A DNA stretch of 21,612 nucleotides, from the NCBI RefSeq assembly GCF_946481715.1, contig NZ_CAMLOV010000087.1, positions 1 to 21,612 of the forward strand, given 5' to 3'. This document shows positions 8,354 to 15,443 of this stretch, piece by piece. This stretch comes from an uncultured Mucilaginibacter sp. GTDB taxonomy: Bacteria; Bacteroidota; Bacteroidia; Sphingobacteriales; Sphingobacteriaceae. A program made the translations under genes and the position numbers. The notes below the pieces were generated by a model that saw only the letters and a list, made by a program, of their open reading frames with translations, had not been told where the DNA came from and did no database searches. The first letter of the stretch is position 1. Every line of letters begins with the position of its first letter.

Positions 8354-8386
8354 AGCCTCACCCAACCCTCTCCAACGGAGAGGGCT
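8354..8386. repeat. Palindromic intergenic repeat, copy 1
   Basis: A CCTCACCCAA segment leads into CCCTCTCC, AAC and GGAGAGGG, a perfect 8-bp stem with a 3-nt loop (8366-8384). It fills the gap between the TetR-fold and HAD genes. Its reverse complement closely matches copy 2 at 8432-8466. The word type (CCCTCTCC, short loop, GGAGAGGG, with a TGAGG flank) resembles dispersed palindromic repeats I know from Bacteroidota intergenic regions. Confidence 0.8.
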
Positions 8387-8397
8387 AAAAAGCAATA

Positions 8398-9126
8398 ATG
8401 AATAATAGTCCAGCTTTAAATAACACAAGCAAAGTCCTCTCATTTGAAGAGGATTTAGGTGACACTCCTTCCGGCTTCGCTGCCATCTTCGATATGGATG
8501 GCACCCTGATAGATAACACCCCTTTTCACTATAAGGCTTGGCAATTACTTTTTAAAAAGTACGATATGCCGGAGTTGAGCCACGAAACGTACAAGGCCGA
8601 AATAAGCGGCGTGCCGATTGCCAATACAGTGAGGCGCTATTTTGCAGATGCTGATGAAATACTTATTAAAACAATATCGCATCAAAAGCAGGCTTTTTAC
8701 CAGCAGGAGTTCCTGCCTTTTTTGAGGCCGATAAACGGGCTGGAGAATTTCCTGGCAAAATTGAAGGATGCCGGGGTAAAAATGGCGGTGGCAACTTCAT
8801 CAGATATGGCGGATGTTGATTTCATTTTCGATGCCATCCCTATCCGCCAATATTTCGACGCTATCGTCACTGGCGATATGGTAAGCAAGCCTAAACCCAA
8901 CCCGCAGATATTTTTTAAAGCCGCAGAGCAGTTAAACACACGCCCCAAAAAATGCATTGTGTTTGAAGACTCCACATCGGGGCTGCAGGCGGGCAATAGC
9001 GCAGGCATGCAGGTTGTAGGCATAACAACCAGCCATCCTGCAGCAACGGTTGCCAAAGTGGCCAGCCTGGTGATAGACGATTATGCCGGCATCAGCCTTA
9101 AAAAACTGGCTGCATTATTTGATTGA
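8398..9126 (+). CDS. HAD superfamily hydrolase, beta-phosphoglucomutase-like
   Basis: 242 aa with all four HAD motifs: motif I DMDGT (nucleophile D32, acid/base D34), motif II VATSS, motif III lysine in SKPKPNP, and motif IV FEDSTSGLQAG. The helical cap between motifs I and II, with HYKAW and ISGVP, is typical of subfamily IA enzymes such as phosphoglycolate phosphatases and beta-phosphoglucomutases. The substrate cannot be told; a sugar phosphate or small organophosphate is likely. The N-terminus is unusual: about 26 residues precede the first strand, and residues 12-23 (KVLSFEEDLGDT) are encoded by a copy of the palindromic repeat also found just upstream. No alternative start codon lies between this repeat and motif I, so ATG 8398 is required. 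The ABC1 kinase gene starts 5 nt after the stop, which suggests translational coupling. Confidence 0.88.
   Translation: MNNSPALNNTSKVLSFEEDLGDTPSGFAAIFDMDGTLIDNTPFHYKAWQLLFKKYDMPELSHETYKAEISGVPIANTVRRYFADADEILIKTISHQKQAFYQQEFLPFLRPINGLENFLAKLKDAGVKMAVATSSDMADVDFIFDAIPIRQYFDAIVTGDMVSKPKPNPQIFFKAAEQLNTRPKKCIVFEDSTSGLQAGNSAGMQVVGITTSHPAATVAKVASLVIDDYAGISLKKLAALFD
8432..8466. repeat. Palindromic repeat, copy 2, inside the HAD coding sequence
   Basis: AGTCCTCTCATTTGAAGAGG followed by ATTTAGGTGA is an inverted, diverged copy of the element at 8354-8386. It is in frame and stop-free, and encodes HAD residues 12-23. The two copies are opposed and could fold together as one large stem-loop spanning the start codon at 8398. 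Confidence 0.75.
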
Positions 9127-9131
9127 TAATT

Positions 9132-10457
9132 ATGAGCGAAAATACAGCAAACGAACAAAACAGTATACCCACCACCAAGGTTGAACGTAGCGCAAAATTC
9201 GTAAAAACCGGCTTTAAAATTGGCGGCAATTACATTAAGCATTACTCCAAAAAACTTTTCAACCCGGATCTGGATAAATCCCAACTGAACGAGGATAATG
9301 CAACAGATATTTACCAATCGCTTAGCGAATTGAAGGGCAGCGCCCTTAAAGTTGCCCAGATGTTGAGCATGGACAAAAACCTGTTGCCGCAGGCCTATGT
9401 AGATAAATTTACGCAGTCGCAATACAATGCGCCGCCGCTTTCGGGGCCTTTAATTGTGCAAACGTTTAAAAAATACTTCGGCAAAAACCCCGAGCAGATC
9501 TACGATAAATTCAATATCCGCTCCAGCAATGCAGCCTCCATAGGACAGGTACACCAGGCAGAACTAAAGGGAAAAAAACTGGCGGTAAAAATCCAGTACC
9601 CCGGCGTGGGCGATTCTATCTCATCCGACTTGAAGCTTATCAAGCCTTTTGCTTTCCGCATGCTGGGCATGAGCGAAAAAGAGCTGAACATTTATATGAT
9701 AGAGGTAGAAGAACGCCTTTTAGAAGAAACCGATTACGAGTTGGAGGTGCGCCGCTCAATTGAATTTTCGGAAGCTTGCGCAAACCTTGACAATGTAGTT
9801 TTCCCCAAATATTACCCACAGCTTTCCAGCAAACGCATCATTACAATGGATTGGCTGCAGGGCAAACACCTGCGCGAATTTTTGGCAACCAACCCATCGC
9901 AAGAACTACGCGACCAGATAGGACAGGCGCTTTGGGATTTTTACAACTTTCAGCAGCACGAACTCCGTGCCGTGCATGCCGACCCGCACCCCGGCAATTT
10001 TATGATAACGCCCGAAGGTAAACTGGGTGTGATAGATTTTGGCTGTATAAAAGTAATGCCGGATGATTTTTACTACCCCTTCTTTGCGCTCACCTCTACC
10101 GATCTTTTCGAGAGCAAAGAAGAAACCATAAAAGCATTCCGCAAGTTGGAAATGATATTGCCGAATGATACCCCGGCGCAAATAGAATTTTACTACACTA
10201 TGTTTAAGCAGATGATAGGGTTGTTTGCCAAACCATACATTACCAATGAATTTGATTTTGGCGAGAAGGCCTTTTTTGATGAGCTATTCGGCTTTGGCGA
10301 AAAGGTGTCTAAAATGCCGGAGTTTAAGCAAGCCCGCGGCGTTAAACATTTTATCTACGTAAACCGTACCAATTTTGGGCTATATAACATATTGCACGAG
10401 TTAAAAGCGAGGGTAAAAACAGATACCTACAAGCCACATGTGGAAGCGGTGGCATAG
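9132..10457 (+). CDS. ABC1/UbiB (COQ8-like) atypical kinase
   Basis: 441 aa from ATG 9132; a TTG three codons earlier overlaps the HAD stop and is not preferred. The family's motifs are all in place: the KxGQ position reads KVAQ (K73-Q76), the Ala-rich loop AASIGQVH is at 134-141, the VAIK-type lysine is K153 in AVKIQYPG, the ExD motif is E199-T-D201 in a RLLEETDYELEVRR helix, the catalytic loop HADPHPGN is at 282-289, and DFG is at 302-304. These proteins are ATPases of the protein-kinase-like fold linked to isoprenoid-quinone biosynthesis and lipid homeostasis in bacteria, mitochondria and plastids. The Gly-to-Ala change in KxGQ is the main departure. No transmembrane helix is obvious at the C-terminus, unlike E. 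coli UbiB. It is the last gene of the operon with the TetR-fold and HAD genes. Confidence 0.92.
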   Translation: MSENTANEQNSIPTTKVERSAKFVKTGFKIGGNYIKHYSKKLFNPDLDKSQLNEDNATDIYQSLSELKGSALKVAQMLSMDKNLLPQAYVDKFTQSQYNAPPLSGPLIVQTFKKYFGKNPEQIYDKFNIRSSNAASIGQVHQAELKGKKLAVKIQYPGVGDSISSDLKLIKPFAFRMLGMSEKELNIYMIEVEERLLEETDYELEVRRSIEFSEACANLDNVVFPKYYPQLSSKRIITMDWLQGKHLREFLATNPSQELRDQIGQALWDFYNFQQHELRAVHADPHPGNFMITPEGKLGVIDFGCIKVMPDDFYYPFFALTSTDLFESKEETIKAFRKLEMILPNDTPAQIEFYYTMFKQMIGLFAKPYITNEFDFGEKAFFDELFGFGEKVSKMPEFKQARGVKHFIYVNRTNFGLYNILHELKARVKTDTYKPHVEAVA

Positions 10458-10471
10458 CTACCCTGGCGCAG

Positions 10472-10503
10472 TTGGTATTTATCAGTTGTATACGATAACT
10501 TTA
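10472..10503 (+). promoter_or_regulatory. Candidate promoter of the lipoprotein gene
   Basis: TTG (10472-10474), a 21-nt spacer and TAACTTTA (10496-10503) fit the Bacteroidota -33/-7 layout with one mismatch in the -7 box. The lipoprotein ATG lies 14 nt further on. An identical GATAACTTTAA word sits at 7665-7675 before the TetR-fold gene. Confidence 0.42.
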
Positions 10504-10517
10504 AGAAAACCTTTAAC

Positions 10518-11087
10518 ATGAAACGCTCTGCTTTTTTTGCCTGTATACTTATCGCTTTTGTATCGTGTAAAAGCAAGCCGGACCAACAGCGGTGGGTTGA
10601 TAAAGATACCTTAACCGCGGCTAAAGCGAGTTATGTAGAACCAAAACAGGTTACCGTGAAACAGGGAACTGACACGGCGGATAGCGAGGACGATAGTGAC
10701 CAATTTGCAGATTACTACATTGTAGTTGCTGATACCGGCAAAAACTACTATGCGCTCAGGGATAAAATGCTGAAACTGCACGATACAAGCGGTATTGTTA
10801 TAGATACCATGAACCGTTACTATAATAAAAAGAAAGACCTTATTATGATACCCGAAGATGATTCAGACGAAATAATTGCGGGAGATTACTACCCGCGGCG
10901 CGACCCATCTAAAACACTAAGCCTTGAATATTTAAACACTTACAAGCGGGATGCAAAAAGAAATACTATAGCCCTGGTGACGGGGATATATGAAAATAAA
11001 ACCAGTGCAGATAGTGCCCTTAAGCTACTGCCCGGCAACAACGCTTTCTCCTTTAAAGGAAAGGTATATATAGGCTGCCTGCACTAA
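10518..11087 (+). CDS. Hypothetical lipoprotein
   Basis: 189 aa. A lipoprotein signal peptide is visible: basic MKR, a hydrophobic stretch (ACILIAFV), and a lipobox-like FVSC with C17 as the likely lipidated residue. The mature part begins Lys/Asp-rich and has an acidic segment (DSEDDSDQFADYY) with three tyrosine-rich strands after it. The C-terminal 45 residues (NTIALVTGIYENKTSADSALKLL to GKVYIGCLH) resemble the alternating strand-helix-strand of a SPOR-like fold, but no diagnostic residue proves this. No family recognised. It has its own candidate promoter and is separated from the ABC1 gene by 60 nt, so it is probably transcribed independently, or also by read-through. Its stop codon is 2 nt from the stop of the opposed gene at 11090. 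Confidence 0.8.
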   Translation: MKRSAFFACILIAFVSCKSKPDQQRWVDKDTLTAAKASYVEPKQVTVKQGTDTADSEDDSDQFADYYIVVADTGKNYYALRDKMLKLHDTSGIVIDTMNRYYNKKKDLIMIPEDDSDEIIAGDYYPRRDPSKTLSLEYLNTYKRDAKRNTIALVTGIYENKTSADSALKLLPGNNAFSFKGKVYIGCLH

Positions 11088-11089
11088 AT

Positions 11090-11302
11090 CTATATGTAGT
11101 TCACTATAGCCACAACAGATAGGCCAAAGGTAGCTATCCAGGTAAGGATGGCTTTGGCATTCCAGGCTTCTATATCGGCAACGCGGCCCGTACCTGTGAA
11201 TGACCTTGATTTACGGTTACAATAAAAGCCATAAGAAACCATGCCTATTAAAACCAGAAAAAAGAAGCAAACAAGTAATTTTTGAAAATCCTGAGATAAC
11301 AT
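11090..11302 (-). CDS. Small two-helix membrane protein
   Basis: 70 aa starting MLSQDFQKLL. Two hydrophobic helices (about 9-28, CFFFLVLIGMVSYGFY, and 49-69, KAILTWIATFGLSVVAIVNY) flank a basic, polar loop (CNRKSRSFTGTGRVADIEAWN). Length and topology resemble small inner-membrane proteins of unknown function. No conserved catalytic feature is seen. The gene is monocistronic and its stop is 2 nt from the lipoprotein stop. A plus-strand terminator lies upstream of its start, so plus-strand read-through from the lipoprotein gene would be antisense to the whole gene. Confidence 0.68.
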   Translation of the reverse strand: MLSQDFQKLLVCFFFLVLIGMVSYGFYCNRKSRSFTGTGRVADIEAWNAKAILTWIATFGLSVVAIVNYI

Positions 11303-11678
11303 AAATGTGTATTAAAGCTTATTACGTACGTACGGGTATTTTGTTTAAATAGTTTAACTTTTATTTAATGTGTGGCAGCCCACACATTTTTGCCTCTCAG
11401 CTGTGCATTTTATTGCGTTTAGCGGGTAATTTACGCGCCAAAGAAAATAAACGCCAAGTTATTTATTTTTCCGCTTTTTAAACCTATCCTGCTAACGAAA
11501 GCTTAATTTTAGTAAGATTGACCCTAATGCAAAAGCAAACCGAACAGGAAACCGGGTAATAAAACCAATAATAATGCCAAGGGGTAACTAAAAGTGTTGC
11601 TTTCAATCTATGCCTTATCACTTACTTCTTCTAGCTCTACTATCAAACACCCAACCAAATATCTTGTTGCAATAAAAA
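11303..11678. other. Gene-poor gap (376 bp)
   Basis: No convincing coding frame. It holds an ACGTACGTACG run at 11326-11336, a stem-loop with T-run at 11367-11391, and otherwise AT-rich sequence. It should contain the promoters of the small membrane protein (minus) and of the SDR gene (plus), but I could not fix either one. Confidence 0.6.
11367..11391 (+). terminator. Stem-loop with T-run, probable terminator
   Basis: AATGTGTGG, loop CAGC, CCACACATT: a perfect 9-bp stem continuing into TTTTT (11387-11391) on the plus strand. The nearest plus-strand gene upstream is the lipoprotein ending at 11087, beyond the opposed small gene. The minus-strand reading has no T-run. Confidence 0.55.
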
Positions 11679-13130
11679 ATGAAGGTATTACTCGCAGGCG
11701 CTAATGGTTATATAGGCACAAGGCTCATCCCGGTTTTGCTGGAGCAGGGGCATAATGTAGTATGCCTGGTGCGCGATAAACGCCGCTTCCACGAGCAAAG
11801 CGATTACAGCGACCGCGTAACCCTCCTAACGGGCGACCTGCTGAAGGAAGAAAGTATAGAAGCACTGCCTGGCGATATTGATGCGGCTTATTACCTCGTC
11901 CACTCTATGGCCCAAGCAGCGGACTTTGCCGCACTGGAGGCACTTTCAGCGCATAATTTTGCACAAGCACTTAACAAGACTTTTTGCAAACAGGTTATTT
12001 ACTTAAGCGGGATAGTAAACGATACGCATTTATCCAGCCACTTGCTTTCGCGCAGGCATGTGGAGGATGTACTAAAGGAGTGCAAGGCCGCGGTTACGGT
12101 TTTAAGGGCGGCTATTATTATCGGTTCCGGCAGCTCATCATTCGAGATTATCCGCGACTTGACCGAGAAGCTGCCCATCATGACCGTACCCCGTTGGGTA
12201 AACACCAAATGCCAGCCAATCGCCATCCGCGATATATTGGGATATTTAGAGGGTGTTTTACTTAACGAAAAGGCACTGGGCAAAACATTTGATGTTGGGG
12301 GGCCGGATATCCTTACGTTCAAACAAATGATGCTGGGCTATGCCAGGGTACGCAAGCTTAAGAGGTATATAATAACCATACCTTTCCTTTCGCCAAAAAT
12401 ATCATCGTACTGGCTGTATTTTGTCACCAGTACCAGCTATTCGCTTGCCCAAAGCCTGGTAGATAGCATGAAGAACGAAACCATCATGAAAAACCATGAT
12501 ATCAACGCTGTTGTACCCCGTAATTGCCTTGGTTATGAGGATGCACTTAAACTTGCTTTTAAAAAGATAGAACAAAATTCGATAGTAAGCAGTTGGAAAG
12601 ATGCGCTGAACAATGGCTACCTTACTTCGGGTTTTATGGACCAAATAAAGGTGCCACAAAACGGCACCTTAGAATATAAGGTAAAACAGCCTTTTAAACG
12701 CGAAAGCGCCGAAGTGTTAAAAAATATTATGGCTATTGGCGGCAACCGCGGCTGGTATTATTGGGACTGGATATGGAGCATTCGCGGCTTTTTAGATAAG
12801 CTATTCGGCGGCGTAGGCAGCCGCCGGGGCCGCACCAGTAACATTACGGTTTCGCCTGGCGATGTGATAGATTTTTGGCGGGTGCTGCTTGCCGATAAAG
12901 AAAACCGACGCTTACTGCTATATGCCGAAATGAAGCTTCCGGGAGAGGCGTGGCTTGAATTTAAAATAATAGAGCGCAATGCAACCACTTTCCTCAGCCA
13001 GGTGGCTACCTTTAGGCCGCGCGGGCTTTGGGGGCGTATGTATTGGTACCTGATGTGGCCCTTTCATCTTTTTATATTTAAGGGAATGGCGAGGCGGATA
13101 GTAAACTTTGGGGAAGTTATTAGCTCGTAG
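11679..13130 (+). CDS. SDR-family NAD(P)-binding protein with C-terminal DUF2867 domain
   Basis: 483 aa, two domains. The N-terminal half is an atypical SDR (YbjT/NmrA-like) Rossmann fold: dinucleotide-binding GANGYIG at 7-13, LVRD, LTGDL, YYLVHSM and a VIYLSGIV strand, with no classical YxxxK catalytic pair evident (RRHVEDVLKE occupies that region), so it may sense the cofactor or have unusual chemistry. Residues about 325-480 are a DUF2867 domain with the aromatic NRGWYYWDWIWSIRGFLDKLFGG block and LPGEAWLEFKI. The substrate is unknown. The gene lies 102 nt before a second SDR-related gene and the photolyase gene. Similar SDR/photolyase groupings occur in light- or stress-induced clusters of other bacteria, which suggests, but does not show, co-regulation. 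The start ATG 11679 directly precedes the first beta strand. Confidence 0.88.
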   Translation: MKVLLAGANGYIGTRLIPVLLEQGHNVVCLVRDKRRFHEQSDYSDRVTLLTGDLLKEESIEALPGDIDAAYYLVHSMAQAADFAALEALSAHNFAQALNKTFCKQVIYLSGIVNDTHLSSHLLSRRHVEDVLKECKAAVTVLRAAIIIGSGSSSFEIIRDLTEKLPIMTVPRWVNTKCQPIAIRDILGYLEGVLLNEKALGKTFDVGGPDILTFKQMMLGYARVRKLKRYIITIPFLSPKISSYWLYFVTSTSYSLAQSLVDSMKNETIMKNHDINAVVPRNCLGYEDALKLAFKKIEQNSIVSSWKDALNNGYLTSGFMDQIKVPQNGTLEYKVKQPFKRESAEVLKNIMAIGGNRGWYYWDWIWSIRGFLDKLFGGVGSRRGRTSNITVSPGDVIDFWRVLLADKENRRLLLYAEMKLPGEAWLEFKIIERNATTFLSQVATFRPRGLWGRMYWYLMWPFHLFIFKGMARRIVNFGEVISS

Positions 13131-13132
13131 AA

Positions 13133-13222
13133 GATAGTTCATAGTAGCCGCAATGATTGCTTTGCCAAACTATAACTGTAATAATAAACCGATCAGCTTA
13201 CTATGATCTATCATCCATGAAC
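13133..13222. repeat. Imperfect inverted repeat of the GTTCATGG type
   Basis: GATAGTTCATAGTAG (13133-13147) pairs with CTTACTATGATCTATC (13197-13212) apart from one mismatch and one bulge. The adjacent CATCCATGAACT continues the same word family in reverse. The sequence fills most of the gap between the SDR-DUF2867 gene and the next gene, and resembles the repeat at 17459-17606. Confidence 0.6.
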
Positions 13223-13232
13223 TAAACAAACT

Positions 13233-14138
13233 ATGAACAAAAACATACTTATCACCGGTGGATCCGGGCTTTTGGGAAAACAGCTTACCACAGAATTACT
13301 GAAGGAAGGGCACCTGGTTAGCCACCTTAGCCGCAGTAAAGGCAAAAACCCTAAAGTAAAAACCTTTTTATGGGATGTAGATAAGGGGCAAATAGACGAG
13401 CATTGTATTGATGGCGTAGACACCATCATTCACCTCGCAGGTGCCGGAATTGCTGATAAACGCTGGACTGATGAGCGCAAGCGCGAGATAGTAGAAAGCC
13501 GCACAAAATCTATTGGCTTAATTTATGGGCTGATGAAAGCCAAGGCAAACCGGGTACATTCGGTTGTCTCCGCATCCGGCATTGGGTATTATAGCGACCG
13601 CGGAGATGTGTTGTTAACCGAAGAAAGTGCGCCGGCCAACGATTTTATTGGTACCTGTTGTGTGGATTGGGAAAATGCAGTTGATGAAGGGCGGGAACTT
13701 GGGCTGCGCATCCTTAAATTCCGTACGGGTGTTGTGCTCACTACCGATGGCGGTGCTTTACCGCAACTGGCGCTGCCTGTTAAGTTTGGAATTGGCTCGC
13801 CTTTAGGTACAGGTAAGCAATGGATACCCTGGATACACCACAGCGACGTTTTAGCTATGTACATGCTGGGGATAAAAGATGACAGCCTCACCGGCGTTTA
13901 CAACATGGTTGCACCGCAGCCGGTAACTAATACAGAACTCACCAAAGCAGTAGCTAAACAATTGCACCGCCCGCTTTGGGCGCCAAAAGTACCCGCATTT
14001 TTTATAAAGCTGCTCTTTGGCGAAATGGGCGGTATTGTTTTGGGCAGTACCAAAGTATCGGCACAAAAAATAATAGATAAAGGTTTCAAATTTAAGTACC
14101 CCGATACCGAATCGGCTTTGCAGGAAATTTATGGATAA
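13233..14138 (+). CDS. TIGR01777-family epimerase (YfcH-like extended SDR)
   Basis: 301 aa. The nucleotide-binding ITGGSGLLG motif is at 7-15, followed by the family's VDTIIHLAGAGIADKRWT and KREIVESRTKS blocks, SASGIGYYSDRGD with the active-site tyrosine region, DFIGTCCVDWENAV, and LRTGVVL-type FRTGVVLTTDGG. The C-terminal 45 residues (KVPAFFIKLLFGEMG to SALQEIYG) match the DUF1731 tail of the family. These proteins are often annotated as sugar-nucleotide epimerases or cell-division inhibitor SulA, but that name is historical and the reaction is unproven. The stop codon overlaps the photolyase start by 8 nt, so the two proteins are translationally coupled and probably act under the same conditions. 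Confidence 0.92.
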   Translation: MNKNILITGGSGLLGKQLTTELLKEGHLVSHLSRSKGKNPKVKTFLWDVDKGQIDEHCIDGVDTIIHLAGAGIADKRWTDERKREIVESRTKSIGLIYGLMKAKANRVHSVVSASGIGYYSDRGDVLLTEESAPANDFIGTCCVDWENAVDEGRELGLRILKFRTGVVLTTDGGALPQLALPVKFGIGSPLGTGKQWIPWIHHSDVLAMYMLGIKDDSLTGVYNMVAPQPVTNTELTKAVAKQLHRPLWAPKVPAFFIKLLFGEMGGIVLGSTKVSAQKIIDKGFKFKYPDTESALQEIYG

Positions 14139-15441
14139 AAACACACCTGTAACAGTTTTTTGGTTTAGGCGCGACCTGCGCCTGGAAGATAACGCAGGGC
14201 TTTACCGCGCACTGAAAAGCGGTAACCCGGTAGTGCCGTTTTTCATTTTCGATAGAAAGATATTAAACGAACTTGAAGATAAAGACGATGCCCGGGTAAC
14301 CTTTATTTATAATGCAATTGAAAGATTAAAAGCAGCTCTTAGCGGGCAGCACAGCGATATTGAAGTAGCATACGATACCCCCGAGGCAGCCTTCGCCAGC
14401 CTGATTAACGAATACAATATAGCTGCTGTTTATACCAACCACGATTATGAGCCCTACGCCGAGGTACGGGATGAGGCCATTAGACAATTATTAGCCAAAC
14501 AAGGTATCGATTTTAAAACCTTTAAAGACCAGGTAATATTTGAGCGCAATGAAGTAGTAAAGGACGATGGCAAACCCTATACCGTTTTTACTCCTTACAA
14601 AAACAAATGGCATCAAAAACTTAAGCCATTTTATTTGAAGCCCTACCCTACCGGAAGGTATTTAGCTAAACTTTATACATTCAAAGCATCGCCCATGCCG
14701 TTGTTAACAGAAATGGGCTTTACAAAAAGCGATACTGAATTCCCCGGAACAGATTATAAAAAATTTATTGCTGATTATGCCGAAACACGCGATTTCCCGG
14801 CTATAAAAGGCACATCGCACATTGGGCTGCACCTGCGCTTTGGTACGGTAAGCATCAGGCAATGCGCCAGAGATGCCCACTCGGCACACGAAAAAACCTG
14901 GCTGAACGAGTTGATATGGCGCGAGTTTTATATGATGGTATTGCACCATTTCCCAAAAACGACGGACCATGCTTTTAAGCCCGACTATGATCGTATTAAA
15001 TGGATAAACGACGAACAACAGTTTAAGGCCTGGTGCGATGGCGAAACCGGTTACCCGCTGGTTGATGCGGGTATGAGAGAGTTAAATGCCACGGGGTATA
15101 TGCACAACCGCGTGCGCATGGTGGTGGCCAGTTTTTTAAGTAAAGACCTGCTGATAGACTGGCGCTGGGGCGAGCGTTACTTTGCCCGCAAACTGTTGGA
15201 TTACGAGATGGCGAGTAATGTAGGGGGCTGGCAATGGGCGGCGGGTAGTGGTACCGATGCCGCGCCTTACTTCCGTATTTTTAACCCCGAGACGCAAATG
15301 AAAAAGTTCGACCCGAATTTGGAATACATAAAAAAATGGGTTCCGGAATATGCAGACTTTAGCAAATATCCAAAACCCATTGTAGACCACGCCTTTGCGC
15401 GCGAGCGTTGCCTTGAGGCTCTTAAAGCAGCCTTAAGCTAA
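14131..15441 (+). CDS. phrB: Class I deoxyribodipyrimidine (CPD) photolyase
   Basis: 436 aa. It repairs cyclobutane pyrimidine dimers using blue light, with FADH- as catalytic cofactor and an N-terminal antenna-chromophore domain (VTVFWFRRDLRLEDN). The C-terminal helical domain has the hallmark blocks NELIWREFYMMV, ETGYPLVDAGMRELNATGY, MHNRVRMVVASFLSKDLL and GGWQWAAGSGTDAAPYFRIF. The electron-transfer triad is intact: W291, W344 and W367 match W306, W359 and W382 of the E. coli enzyme by spacing. The length is slightly below E. coli PhrB (472). The start ATG lies inside the end of the preceding epimerase gene. The stop is 2 nt from the stop of the opposed FKBP gene, leaving no room for a terminator. 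It is distinct from the DASH protein at 6.2-7.5 kb, so the organism carries both types. Confidence 0.96.
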   Translation: MDKNTPVTVFWFRRDLRLEDNAGLYRALKSGNPVVPFFIFDRKILNELEDKDDARVTFIYNAIERLKAALSGQHSDIEVAYDTPEAAFASLINEYNIAAVYTNHDYEPYAEVRDEAIRQLLAKQGIDFKTFKDQVIFERNEVVKDDGKPYTVFTPYKNKWHQKLKPFYLKPYPTGRYLAKLYTFKASPMPLLTEMGFTKSDTEFPGTDYKKFIADYAETRDFPAIKGTSHIGLHLRFGTVSIRQCARDAHSAHEKTWLNELIWREFYMMVLHHFPKTTDHAFKPDYDRIKWINDEQQFKAWCDGETGYPLVDAGMRELNATGYMHNRVRMVVASFLSKDLLIDWRWGERYFARKLLDYEMASNVGGWQWAAGSGTDAAPYFRIFNPETQMKKFDPNLEYIKKWVPEYADFSKYPKPIVDHAFARERCLEALKAALS

Positions 15442-15443
15442 TA

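Noticed and set aside
8697..9056. 119-codon frame opposite the HAD gene
   Set aside because: It lies wholly antisense to a HAD gene with all four catalytic motifs and shows no recognisable domain.
11326..11336. ACGTACGTACG run as a regulatory site
   Set aside because: It is a short simple repeat, self-complementary by nature, with no second copy or clear position relative to a promoter.
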